64,000 nt of DNA from Thiohalobacter sp. IOR34 (GTDB taxonomy: Bacteria > Pseudomonadota > Gammaproteobacteria > Thiohalobacterales > Thiohalobacteraceae), in contig NZ_CP128988.1 in NCBI RefSeq assembly GCF_030406045.1, forward strand, positions 1,523,438-1,587,437, given 5' to 3'. Below are positions 35,712 through 43,375 of the stretch, piece by piece. The first letter of the stretch is position 1. Each line of letters begins with the position of its first letter. A model generated the notes under the pieces. That model was not told the DNA's origin. It saw only the letters and a list, made by a program, of their open reading frames with translations, and did no database searches. Made by a program: the position numbers and the translations under genes.

Positions 35712-36345
35712 CAGGGCGCTGGTCGAGGGGCTGTTGCCGGAACTGCGCCAGGCCGGCTATGCGGTGGATCTGGCGGCAGACGGCCGGGAGGCGCTGTACC
35801 TGGGCGAGAACGAGCAGTACGACATCGTGGTGCTCGACCTGGGACTGCCGCTGATGGGCGGACTGGACGTCCTGGAACGTTGGCGCCAGGGCGGCATGAC
35901 GGCCCCGGTATTGATCCTCACCGCCCGCGACAGCTGGCGCGAGAAGGTTGCCGGCCTGAAGGCCGGTGCCGACGACTACCTCACCAAACCCTTCTACCAG
36001 GAGGAGCTGCTGGCCCGGCTCCAGGCCCTGCTGCGGCGCAGTCACGGCCGGGTCGACAACCAGCTCCGGGTCGGCGACCTGACGCTGGACGAGGAACACC
36101 AGCGGGTGAGGACGGCCGACGGCCGCGCCATCGAGCTGACCGGCACCGAGTTTCGCCTGCTGCGCTACTTCATGATGAACGCCGGCAAACTGCTCTCCAA
36201 GACCCGGCTGACCGAACACGTCTACGAGCAGGACTTCGACCGCGACAGCAACCTGATCGAGGTCTACGTGCGTCGCCTGCGGGAGAAGATCGGCAGGGAA
36301 CGCATCGAGACCCGCCGCGGGCAGGGCTATGTCTTCAAGGGCTGA
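35686..36345 (+). CDS. OmpR/PhoP-family response regulator
   Basis: A 219-residue regulator: receiver domain MRLLLVEDDRALVEGL with phosphoacceptor Asp51 in VVLDLGLPLMGG, Thr in ILTARD and Lys in LTKPF; then an OmpR-type winged helix (ELTGTEFRLLRYFMMNAGKLLSKTRLTEHVY... SNLIEVYVRRLREKIG). Close in pattern to QseB/PhoP. It overlaps both neighbours. The perfect inverted repeat at 35157-35234 is its likely binding site, which would link it to the cytochrome b561/SHP/DHC operon. Confidence 0.93.
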   Translation: MRLLLVEDDRALVEGLLPELRQAGYAVDLAADGREALYLGENEQYDIVVLDLGLPLMGGLDVLERWRQGGMTAPVLILTARDSWREKVAGLKAGADDYLTKPFYQEELLARLQALLRRSHGRVDNQLRVGDLTLDEEHQRVRTADGRAIELTGTEFRLLRYFMMNAGKLLSKTRLTEHVYEQDFDRDSNLIEVYVRRLREKIGRERIETRRGQGYVFKG

Positions 36346-37645
36346 ACGGCCGGTCTCCCTGGAACGCACGCTCAGCTGGCTGCTGGGCCTGCTGCTGTTG
36401 CTGGTGCTGGTGGTACTGCTGGGCATCGCCGCCTGGATCGGCCGCGAGAGCGCCATCCAGTTCGCCCTCACCCGGCTGCAGCACGATGCCGAGGCCATCA
36501 TCGGCGGCCTGGACATGAGCCAACACCGGATCGTCCGCGCCCTGCCACCGATCTACCAGCAACCGCTGTCCGGCCACTATTACCTGGTCCGCTTCGACGA
36601 TGGCGTGGAACGCCTGTCCCGCTCGCTGTGGAACGATCCCCGGATCATCAGCGTACAGGAGCTGCCGGCCGGCAGCCATCGGCTCGCGCCCGGCCCGCGC
36701 AACCAGCAACTGCTGATCTGGCAGAACGCCTACGAAAAGGACGGCCGGCGCTTCACCCTCGTCATCGCCGAGGACGTGGCGCCGCTGCTGTCCGCCATCC
36801 GCCGCTTCCTGTGGATCGGACTCGGCGCCTCGCTCGCCGCCGTGCTGCTGATGCTGTTGCTGCAGCGGCTGGTCATTCGCCGTGCCTTCGCCCGCCTCGA
36901 TGCCGCCCGCGAGGAAGTGCGGGCGGTCAGGAGCGGCCGCCTCGACAGGCTGCATACCGACGTGCCGGCCGAGGTCCTGCCGCTGGTCGAGGAGCTCAAC
37001 CAGCTGCTGGAGGCCTGGAAACAGCAGCAGGCACGATCGCACAACGCCCTGGGCAATCTGGCCCATGCCCTCAAGGCACCGCTGCAACTGATCCTCCGTT
37101 ACGGCGAGGCCAATCAGGATGCGCGCATCGTGGAACAGGCCCGGCGCATGCAGCAGCTGATCGAGCAGGAACTGAAACGGGCACGCATCAGCGGCAAGGC
37201 CACCGGAGGGCAGCATTTCCAGCCGCAACAGGATATCGGCGACCTGGTGGATACCATCCGCACCCTCTACCACCACAAGGCGCTGGAGATCGAGAGCCGG
37301 ATCGAGGCCCCCGCCTCCCTGCCCCTTGCCCAGAACGACATGCTCGAACTGCTGGGCAACCTGCTCGACAACGCGGCGAAATGGGCCGAGCGGAAGATCC
37401 GCATCGGGCTGTACTCGAACGGCAGCCTGAGCCTGACCGTGGAAGACGACGGCCCGGGCATCGATCCGGCCTTGCACGAGGAACTGCTGGCCCGCGGCAG
37501 CCGCCTGGACGAGAACCGGCCGGGTCATGGCCTGGGCCTGGCCATCGTCCGCGACATCGTCGAGCTGTACGGCGGCAGCCTGGCGCTGGACCGCTCACCC
37601 GGGCTGAACGGCCTGCGGGTGCGGGTGACCCTGCCGCTGGGCTAA
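36329..37645 (+). CDS. Membrane sensor histidine kinase
   Basis: A 438-residue kinase with two membrane spans (about residues 14-36 and 158-181) enclosing a periplasmic sensor region of about 120 residues, a HAMP-like linker, the H-box NALGNLAHALKAPLQLI, the N-box NLLDNAAKWAE and G-boxes DDGPGID and GHGLGLAIVRDIV. PhoQ/QseC-like. Its stop codon (37643-37645, TAA) lies inside the CTAA target site of a MITE terminus, so the last codon and stop abut a repeat insertion. Confidence 0.92.
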   Translation: MSSRAERPVSLERTLSWLLGLLLLLVLVVLLGIAAWIGRESAIQFALTRLQHDAEAIIGGLDMSQHRIVRALPPIYQQPLSGHYYLVRFDDGVERLSRSLWNDPRIISVQELPAGSHRLAPGPRNQQLLIWQNAYEKDGRRFTLVIAEDVAPLLSAIRRFLWIGLGASLAAVLLMLLLQRLVIRRAFARLDAAREEVRAVRSGRLDRLHTDVPAEVLPLVEELNQLLEAWKQQQARSHNALGNLAHALKAPLQLILRYGEANQDARIVEQARRMQQLIEQELKRARISGKATGGQHFQPQQDIGDLVDTIRTLYHHKALEIESRIEAPASLPLAQNDMLELLGNLLDNAAKWAERKIRIGLYSNGSLSLTVEDDGPGIDPALHEELLARGSRLDENRPGHGLGLAIVRDIVELYGGSLALDRSPGLNGLRVRVTLPLG

Positions 37646-37939
37646 CCCGGATATTGCACCAAGGCAGGCTCCGTGGGCCGGGGTGGCAGGATGGCGCGGT
37701 ACCCCTTGCGCCTCGATCGCGGCCTGGAGACCGCTCCTACAAAACAAGAGGTTCCGCCCTACCCTGTAGGAGCGGCCTCCACGCCGCGATTTTGGTGGCC
37801 CCCCCATCGCGGCCTGGAGGCCGCTCCTACGGGGCATGGCGGCACAATGTGTTGGCGTAGGAGCGGCCTCCAGGCCGCGATCGGGGGATCCACGGCGGGC
37901 AATGTCCGGGGTCAATCGAACAGGCACAAAGCCGGGTTA
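37646..37939. repeat. MITE terminus with two inverted REP pairs
   Basis: Starts with the MITE terminal repeat (cccggatattgcaccaagg from 37646) directly after the histidine kinase stop and continues with sequence matching, in the opposite orientation, the 197-bp element at 48341-48537. Four REP hairpins follow at about 37715-37740, 37766-37790, 37806-37830 and 37857-37881, in alternating orientation. The opposite terminus is not intact; the TA-flanked element begins at 37940. No gene seen. Confidence 0.75.
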
Positions 37940-38202
37940 CTAAGACAAACGATAACAAAGCCTCATTCAGAGCTTGCCAGGCGCCCCGGATCAAGGCGTG
38001 CTCCGCAGGGAATGGCCCGCCCTTGCCAAGGGGCACAACGCAGAGCCGGGGCGCCTGGCAAGCTCCCTGCGGGCGGGCCTCTGGACGGCCATCCGCAACG
38101 TTGCAATGGCTTGACAGGGAATCACCCTGCCGGCGCCATTGCGCCTTGCGGGCTGATCGTCCAGAGACCCGCTGAATGAGGCTTTGTTATCGTTTGTCTT
38201 AG
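37940..38202. mobile_element. 263-bp MITE with 31-bp perfect inverted termini and TA duplication
   Basis: The termini begin CTAAGACAAACGATAACA and are perfect inverted repeats of 31 bp (37940-37970 and 38172-38202). The flanking dinucleotide is TA on both sides (37938-37939, 38203-38204), typical of IS630/mariner-type transposition. No transposase is encoded. It has inserted into or beside the REP-bearing repeat to its left. Confidence 0.85.
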
Positions 38203-38204
38203 TA

Positions 38205-38349
38205 CGAGTTCCCGATCCATTTGCCAGCCTGCACGCCGATCATGCGGGCCGCCTTGGTTCGAGGGGGATCGCTCAAGATGCGCAACCCCATTCGGCCTGA
38301 CATCGAATACGGCAGAGGCGCTGCTGGCGGCCGCGGCCGTCAGCGCGCC
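38205..38349. repeat. Decayed fragment of the 245-bp MITE family
   Basis: Around 38267-38310 the sequence (gatcgctcaagatgcgcaa, then cattcggcctgacatcgaa) matches, in reverse orientation, the interior of the MITE at 33795-34039. No intact terminus and no gene are visible. Confidence 0.55.
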
Positions 38350-39333
38350 TCAGGCGCCACAGCAGCGTTTGTACTTCTGCCCGCTGCCGCAGGGACAGGG
38401 ATCATTGCGGCCGGGCTTTACCCGGCCCGTTTCCCTGGCGAGCTGGGTGCAGCGGTAACGGTAGTCGATGCGGGTATGGTCGCTGGCCGGGCCGAGGCCG
38501 CTGACCTCCACCGCCCAGTCGAGGACATCGCCGCGCACCACCCGGATCGGCTCGCGGAAGGGAAAGAACGCCTGCTTCCAGTGCGTCGCCGGCCGGTCGG
38601 GGGCGGTGGACAGGGTTTCTCCGCCCAGCGCCGCCTCGAACCAGCCGGCCATGCCGTGCAGGGTGCCGCTGCGGCGGATCTGGAGATAACCGCGCCACTG
38701 GTAGTCGTCGCCGCGCCAGGTGGCGAGATCCACCGGTGTCAGCTCCGCCGGCGCCGCCAGCAACTGGCCCGGGCGGATGGGCTCCACCATGATCTTGCCC
38801 GCGAACAGATCGAAGGCCGGCGAGAAATCCACCCCGCCGGGACGGTCGCGCCAGAAGGCGAGCTTGGCGTAGCTCTGCGGCGCCTCCGCCGGGGCGACGA
38901 AGAGCCGGATGGCGTTCGGCAGCAACCGGCCTTCCGGCTTGAGCAGGCGGTCGCGGGCGTCGGGCAGGAAACGCAGCAGGTTCTCATCGAGGGCGAAACT
39001 GCCGAGGGTCTCCGAGACCAGCAGATCCACCCGCTCCGGCAGCTCCACCTCCAGGGAATTGGCGCGGATGAACTCGATGCGGTCTTCGACGCCGTTGACG
39101 CGGGCCACCTCCCGCGCCAGCTCGATGGCTTCGGTCTGCTCGATCGCATAGACCCGCGCCGCGCCCGCCTGCAGCGCCCAGATGCCGAGGATGCCGGTCC
39201 CCGCGCCGAGATCCACCACGCTGTCACCGGGCCGCACGCTGCGCTGGATCGCCCGGCGGAAGGCCTCCATGCGGACCCGATCCGAGAGCATCTGGTAGTA
39301 ATGGTCATAACCGACCTGGGCGGACTGAAACAT
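38350..39333 (-). CDS. PRMT-like protein methyltransferase with C-terminal SEC-C zinc motif
   Basis: A 327-residue SAM-dependent enzyme resembling protein arginine methyltransferases. The SAM site is VVDLGAGTGILGIWALQAGA with the acidic YAIEQTE; the double-E loop reads SETLGSFALDE; and the beta-barrel part holds THWKQAFFPF, the THW loop that is diagnostic for PRMTs. The last 20 residues contain a SEC-C metal-binding motif (NDPCPCGSG... KRCCG). Bacterial PRMT-like proteins are uncommon. Whether it methylates arginine, and on which protein, is unknown. The ATG at 39333 is preferred; a GTG at 39375 would add 14 residues. No operon partner. Confidence 0.82.
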   Translation of the reverse strand: MFQSAQVGYDHYYQMLSDRVRMEAFRRAIQRSVRPGDSVVDLGAGTGILGIWALQAGAARVYAIEQTEAIELAREVARVNGVEDRIEFIRANSLEVELPERVDLLVSETLGSFALDENLLRFLPDARDRLLKPEGRLLPNAIRLFVAPAEAPQSYAKLAFWRDRPGGVDFSPAFDLFAGKIMVEPIRPGQLLAAPAELTPVDLATWRGDDYQWRGYLQIRRSGTLHGMAGWFEAALGGETLSTAPDRPATHWKQAFFPFREPIRVVRGDVLDWAVEVSGLGPASDHTRIDYRYRCTQLARETGRVKPGRNDPCPCGSGQKYKRCCGA

Positions 39334-39570
39334 GGCAGCGACGAGCGGAAGCCGTATCGATATCAAGGGAGGCACAGTTTAGCATGGCCGCTGGCGTGGG
39401 CCCGCCGGCCGGGCGAAGCGGCGGGCTGGCCCGGATTCCAGCATCGCGCTACCATTTGCGGAGCGAAGGGATTGACCCGCCCCGCGGGCGCCTCCCCTTC
39501 CTGCGCGGAGTCTGCTACCAAGACAACGACAACAAGAAACCGTCCCTCGAAGGGACAAGGAGCATCGAGG

Positions 39571-40260
39571 ATGGAGATTCAAACCCGGCATGCGGCGCGG
39601 AACGCCGCTCTCGGCCTGTTCCTGTGCGCACTGAACGGCCAGGCTTTCGCATCGACCACCCCCTATATCGAGGATTTCGGCAATAACTCGAACCTGTTCC
39701 TGGTCGACGTCTATGGCGGCAATGGTGATCGGTTGGCCAGCTATCGGGTCAATGGCGGCCGCACCGCCTACGACCCGAACACGGGAACGGGAACAGGCAT
39801 CGCCGATATCACCACCGAGGACACGCCGACCTGGTCAAGCGCGTCGCTGTCCACCGCAACTGGCGGGATCCGCCTGAGCATCGCCTCCATCGCCACCCAT
39901 CCCAATGGCAGCCTGCACCTGACGGGATTGATGGACTGGGGACTGCTCGGCGTGTCCGTCCAGGCCTTCGAGATGGACTGGGCCGTGGACTACCTGTATG
40001 ACCTCGGAAACGACGTCACCACCTTCAGTTACCGCACGCTGGACAGCGACGGCGACGGCGTTCCTGGCACTGCATTCCTGTCGGGGGCCTTGACGGGTTT
40101 CAGTCTGGATTTCCACGGGGACTCGACCTTCCTGGCTTACGTGGACCCTCAGTACCCAACCTACGTGCCCCTGCCAGCCAGTCTGTGGCTGATGGGCTCG
40201 GGCCTTGCCGCCCTGGCTGGCCTGCTGCGCCGGCGCAACATACAGACCCTGAACGGATAA
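39571..40260 (+). CDS. Secreted protein with VPLPA (PEP-CTERM-like) C-terminal sorting signal
   Basis: A 229-residue exported protein. AAGGAG lies eight bases before the ATG; residues 11-28 form a signal peptide (NAALGLFLCALNGQAFAS). The mature part is Gly/Thr/Asp-rich with beta-type repeats (DVYGGNGDRLASYRVNGG, DITTEDTPTW). The C-terminus is VPLPASLWLMGSGLAALAGLLRRR: the VPLPA variant of the exosortase recognition signal, a hydrophobic helix and an Arg tail. Such proteins are cut and attached or released by an exosortase (EpsH/XrtA type), which is not in the window. Specific function unknown. Confidence 0.85.
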   Translation: MEIQTRHAARNAALGLFLCALNGQAFASTTPYIEDFGNNSNLFLVDVYGGNGDRLASYRVNGGRTAYDPNTGTGTGIADITTEDTPTWSSASLSTATGGIRLSIASIATHPNGSLHLTGLMDWGLLGVSVQAFEMDWAVDYLYDLGNDVTTFSYRTLDSDGDGVPGTAFLSGALTGFSLDFHGDSTFLAYVDPQYPTYVPLPASLWLMGSGLAALAGLLRRRNIQTLNG

Positions 40261-40354
40261 TATTCCGCCACCAGCTTTGGATAACGATCAGAGTTCAGCC
40301 TGGCATTTGGATCTGGACAGCGGAAAAAAGGGGGGGACAGAGGAATGAACTTTA

Positions 40355-40637
40355 TTAACCCGGCAACTAAATATGCCGTATTCAGCCGCCGTGTGCCTGC
40401 CTGCGGCAAGGCATCGAAACACCGCCGTAGCATGCCTACGGCAAGGTTCGATAACGCCGCCCGCAGGCAGGCACACGGCTGCCGAACCCATTGAATCATG
40501 GAATGACCGGGGTTTCAGGCCTGCCCCGGTCCGGCGTTCCAGCCCTTGACAAGGAGACCGACCCTTGCCGGCGGACCGCGCCTTGTCCCGGAACAGGCCT
40601 GAAGCCCTGAACACGGCATATTTAGTTGCCGGGTTAA
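40355..40637. mobile_element. 283-bp TA-flanked MITE
   Basis: Inverted termini begin TTAACCCGGCAACTAAATAT at the left (from 40355) and are matched in reverse at the right end (to 40637), over about 25 bp; TA dinucleotides flank both ends. The interior includes a palindromic region (about 40395-40475). A rearranged relative is at 18655-18952. The right end lies 14 bp from the stop of the AAA ATPase gene. No coding capacity. Confidence 0.8.
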
Positions 40638-40651
40638 TAGGAGATGGGAAT

Positions 40652-41899
40652 CTAAATTTTCTCCCAAAGGCATCGGACTGGTACCGCGTACAGATCATCC
40701 CCAAAGGGCATCACAGCCTCGCCGTCATAGAGCACCACGCCTCCAGCAAAGCGTTGAGCTGCAGCCTGCTTGAGTCTGCGCAGTCCCCGAAAATCTGAGG
40801 CCGTTACCGTGGCCGCTGCCTTGACCTCGACACCGGCAACCCGCTGGCCGCTCGTTTCCAGCACGATATCTACTTCGGCGCCATCCTTGTCGCGGAAATG
40901 GTAAAAGTTGATGGCATCTTCCCACCCGCTTGCCTGGCGGCGTAATTCCTGAAACACGAAAGTTTCCAATAGCTGGCCCAGCAGCGTACGATCGGACTTC
41001 AGTGCTGCTACGTCTACCCCCAGCAACGCACAGGCAAGACCGGTGTCACCCAAGTGCAGCTTGGGGGTCTTGATCAGGCGACGCAGGCGGTTATTGTGCC
41101 AGGGCTGCAGTTCTTCCAGCAGGAACACGCGTGTCAGCAGCGTGATGTAGTCACGTATGGTCTGCCGGCTGAGCTGGAATGGCGCTGCCAGATCACTCAC
41201 ATTGAGCAGCCGGGCGGTCTGTCCGGCGGCCAGCGTCAACAAACGCGGCAAGGCATCCAGTAACCGGATACGCGCCAGATCCCGTACGTCGCGTTGCACC
41301 AGCGTTTCGATGTAATCGCGGTACCAGGCGGCCCGCCGGCGTGGGGCCTGGCGGGCAAGCGCCGCAGGATAACCGCCTGCGACAATCCGTTCGGGCAGCT
41401 CGTCGCCAAGACGGGGCCAGTTACCCATTTCGAATCCCGCCCCGAACAGCGTGTTCAGAAACGTGGGTAGCGTTCTCGCCAGCTCCACCTGGGCTAACGG
41501 GTGCAGTCGCAGGATCTCCATGCGCCCCGCCAGGGAATCAGCGAGTTTCGGTACCAGCAGCACGTTGGCAGAGCCGGTGAGCAGGAACCGGCCCGGTGTG
41601 CGGTCGCGGTCCACGGTGCTTTTCAGGGCAGTGAACAGTTCGGGAACCCGCTGCACCTCATCGAGTATGGCCCGCCCCGGCAAATCCCCGACAAAACCCA
41701 GCGGGTCCTCCCGAGCAGCGGCAAGTGCAACATCATCATCGAAACTGAAGTACGCATACCCCCTTGCCTCACCCACCATACGCGCCAATGTGGTCTTACC
41801 ACACTGGCGCGGCCCGTGGATCAGAACGACAGGGGTATCGGCCAACGCCTCATCGAGGCGCGGCTCCACCAGGCGGGGGTAAATTTCGGGATTGGCCAT
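40652..41899 (-). CDS. AAA_14/DUF4143 ATPase
   Basis: A 415-residue ATPase of the widespread AAA_14 + DUF4143 type, found in variable genome regions and often proposed to act in defence or as a toxin-antitoxin-like unit. Walker A is HGPRQCGKTTLA, Walker B-like RAILDEVQRVPEL, sensor LLTGSANVLL. The C-terminal DUF4143 domain ends in a restriction-endonuclease-like core with KDGAEVDIVLE and VEVKAAATV (D-x-n-ExK pattern). The start at 41899 is preceded by four direct repeats (41903-41992) that could bind the protein itself or another regulator. Confidence 0.88.
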   Translation of the reverse strand: MANPEIYPRLVEPRLDEALADTPVVLIHGPRQCGKTTLARMVGEARGYAYFSFDDDVALAAAREDPLGFVGDLPGRAILDEVQRVPELFTALKSTVDRDRTPGRFLLTGSANVLLVPKLADSLAGRMEILRLHPLAQVELARTLPTFLNTLFGAGFEMGNWPRLGDELPERIVAGGYPAALARQAPRRRAAWYRDYIETLVQRDVRDLARIRLLDALPRLLTLAAGQTARLLNVSDLAAPFQLSRQTIRDYITLLTRVFLLEELQPWHNNRLRRLIKTPKLHLGDTGLACALLGVDVAALKSDRTLLGQLLETFVFQELRRQASGWEDAINFYHFRDKDGAEVDIVLETSGQRVAGVEVKAAATVTASDFRGLRRLKQAAAQRFAGGVVLYDGEAVMPFGDDLYAVPVRCLWEKI

Positions 41900-41902
41900 G
41901 TC

Positions 41903-41992
41903 GGCTAATCGTAACTTTAGTTATCGGCTAATTGCAAGTTTTGCTACCGTCCAATCGTAACTTTATAGCACGGCTGATTGTAACTTTCTGGC
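41903..41992. promoter_or_regulatory. Four direct repeats upstream of the AAA ATPase
   Basis: Related units cggctaatcgtaacttta (41903), cggctaattgcaagtttt (41926), gtccaatcgtaacttta (41950) and cggctgattgtaactttc (41972) are spaced 22-24 bp apart, about two helical turns. This is the layout of an operator or iteron cluster. An 11-bp core, ccaatcgtaac, recurs at 54930-54940 upstream of the TOTE-associated gene pair in the same relative orientation. Confidence 0.7.
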
Positions 41993-42313
41993 CAAGCTCT
42001 ACAGGCCGGGAAGGAGGTATCAGGTGATGGCACTGCCATCACCTCAGTGACCACGAATTTCCTTCACACCTGGAAATCGAAATTTCCTCGAAAGCCCGCA
42101 CGTTGCCCCACGCTGTCACTGTTGAAAAACCAACGCCAGTCTCCCCTCCCAGACCGCGCGCTGACACAGCGTTATTCTTTTTTCTGAGCTGATGTGTTCA
42201 AAAAAAATGCGCGACCGCAATAGGAATTCGCCCAGCCGCAGTGGCCGAGCAATTCACAACCCAGAATCCCCTCGGCACCCACCAAGAAGCCTTTCTCCGC
42301 TCCAGACTCACCA
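41993..42313. other. Intergenic region without recognised features
   Basis: About 320 bp of lower GC than its surroundings, between the ATPase operator and the end of the ARPP-1-type gene. I see no gene, tRNA or terminal repeat in it. Confidence 0.5.
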
Positions 42314-43279
42314 TCAGATCCGATCGCGGTGAGACCGGCTGTCCTTGGCGTGGGTATCGAAAACCACCAGATGCACGATCCGCCCCTCCCAGTGCAAGGC
42401 CGCGCCGCGGATCCCCTCGCCGGTCAGTCGCAGGTCCTCGCCGAGACCCACGGTGGGCAGCGCCTGCGCTTCGGCCTGCGCCACCTGGTCCAGGAACGGC
42501 CAGGGGTCGAGCCGCGGCGGGATGTGGCGGCGGCCGTCGGCGCGTTGTTGCCATTCGATGGCATCGAGCGCGTAGCTCCGCACCAGTTTGGGCAGGCTGG
42601 CCGCCAGTGTCTCGGGATGGTCGAACAGCTCCAGCCCGCGCAGGCGGTGGCCGACGGCGAACAGGGCACCGGTCTGCCCGGGCTCGGGCGGGAACGCCCG
42701 CACATGGTCCTCGACGTCCTGCCCGTAGCGTTCGAAGAGGTCGGCCATGGCCTCCGTGGGGGAGTCGACGTCCAGGCGGCGCGCCTTCTCGCTGATGCCT
42801 TCCCATACGGCGTACTGGTCGGCATGGAAACCGCCTCCATGGCTGCGTGAGGCGCACACCTGGGCGAGCTTATCGGCCCGTGCCTCGGCGAACTGGGTGC
42901 GGCCCGCGGGCCGGAATTGGCGCTCGCGCCAGGCCCAGCGCCCGGCCTCGACGCAGGTGACCGGCAGGCGGGTCTTGCCCGGTGGGGCCAGCACGCTGAG
43001 ATTGAGCACCCGGTTCTGCTTGGCGCCGATCAGCTCCTCGCCGTCGAGCAGCAGCACCGGCTGTTTTCCGTGATTGACGAGCAGCAGCTCGGGCACCTGC
43101 CCACCTTCGGAGACCTCGGTGATCTCCACCTCGCCAGCGGCGATGGCTTCTTCGAGCAAGCGGTAACCGGGGCGTGCGTCGGGGGCGGCGGATCCAAACA
43201 GCGAATACAGTGTCAGCCCCTCGAAGGTGCGGGGGCGGCCCAGGCGCAGAGTGCCGATGAGTTCAGCCAGTCGTTTCAT
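42314..43279 (-). CDS. ARPP-1-type (DUF6569-like) protein
   Basis: A 321-residue cytoplasmic protein. The segments TFEGLTLYSLFG, GYRLLEEAIAAGEVEITEVSEGGQVPELLLVNHGKQPVLLLDGEELIGAKQNRVLNLSVLAPP and PVTCVEAGRW match my memory of the ARPP-1 (DUF6569) family, named for association with ADP-ribosylglycohydrolases and rhodanese-phosphatases. The reaction is unknown. GGAGG precedes the ATG. About 55-63 bp upstream is a promoter-like motif (TGTAAGAAA, 22 bp to CCCTCTT) shared with the gene at 44901, which suggests control by the ECF sigma factor encoded at 44143-44766. Confidence 0.7.
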   Translation of the reverse strand: MKRLAELIGTLRLGRPRTFEGLTLYSLFGSAAPDARPGYRLLEEAIAAGEVEITEVSEGGQVPELLLVNHGKQPVLLLDGEELIGAKQNRVLNLSVLAPPGKTRLPVTCVEAGRWAWRERQFRPAGRTQFAEARADKLAQVCASRSHGGGFHADQYAVWEGISEKARRLDVDSPTEAMADLFERYGQDVEDHVRAFPPEPGQTGALFAVGHRLRGLELFDHPETLAASLPKLVRSYALDAIEWQQRADGRRHIPPRLDPWPFLDQVAQAEAQALPTVGLGEDLRLTGEGIRGAALHWEGRIVHLVVFDTHAKDSRSHRDRI

Positions 43280-43313
43280 CGTCGTTCCTCCTTCGTCGGT
43301 GTGTCTGCAACGA

Positions 43314-43342
43314 AAGAGGGACGGGCGGCCGGTTTTCTTACA
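43314..43342 (-). promoter_or_regulatory. Predicted ECF-type promoter of the ARPP-1 gene
   Basis: On the minus strand TGTAAGAAA starts at 43342 and CCCTCTT at 43320, 22 bp apart start to start. The same two boxes with the same distance and further matching positions between them occur on the plus strand at 44835-44863, in front of another gene next to the sigma factor. Confidence 0.6.
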
Positions 43343-43375
43343 GGTGTTCTCTCCCGCCTCCCTTGCCTGTCCGTT

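Noticed and set aside
36628..37860. A 410-codon frame overlapping the histidine kinase and continuing into the REP region
   Set aside because: Shifted-frame shadow rich in Arg/Pro/Gly; the kinase frame has all family motifs.
42198..42857. A 219-codon minus-strand frame in and before the ARPP-1-type gene
   Set aside because: Out-of-frame translation of the same gene, Arg/Gly-rich, without a ribosome site.
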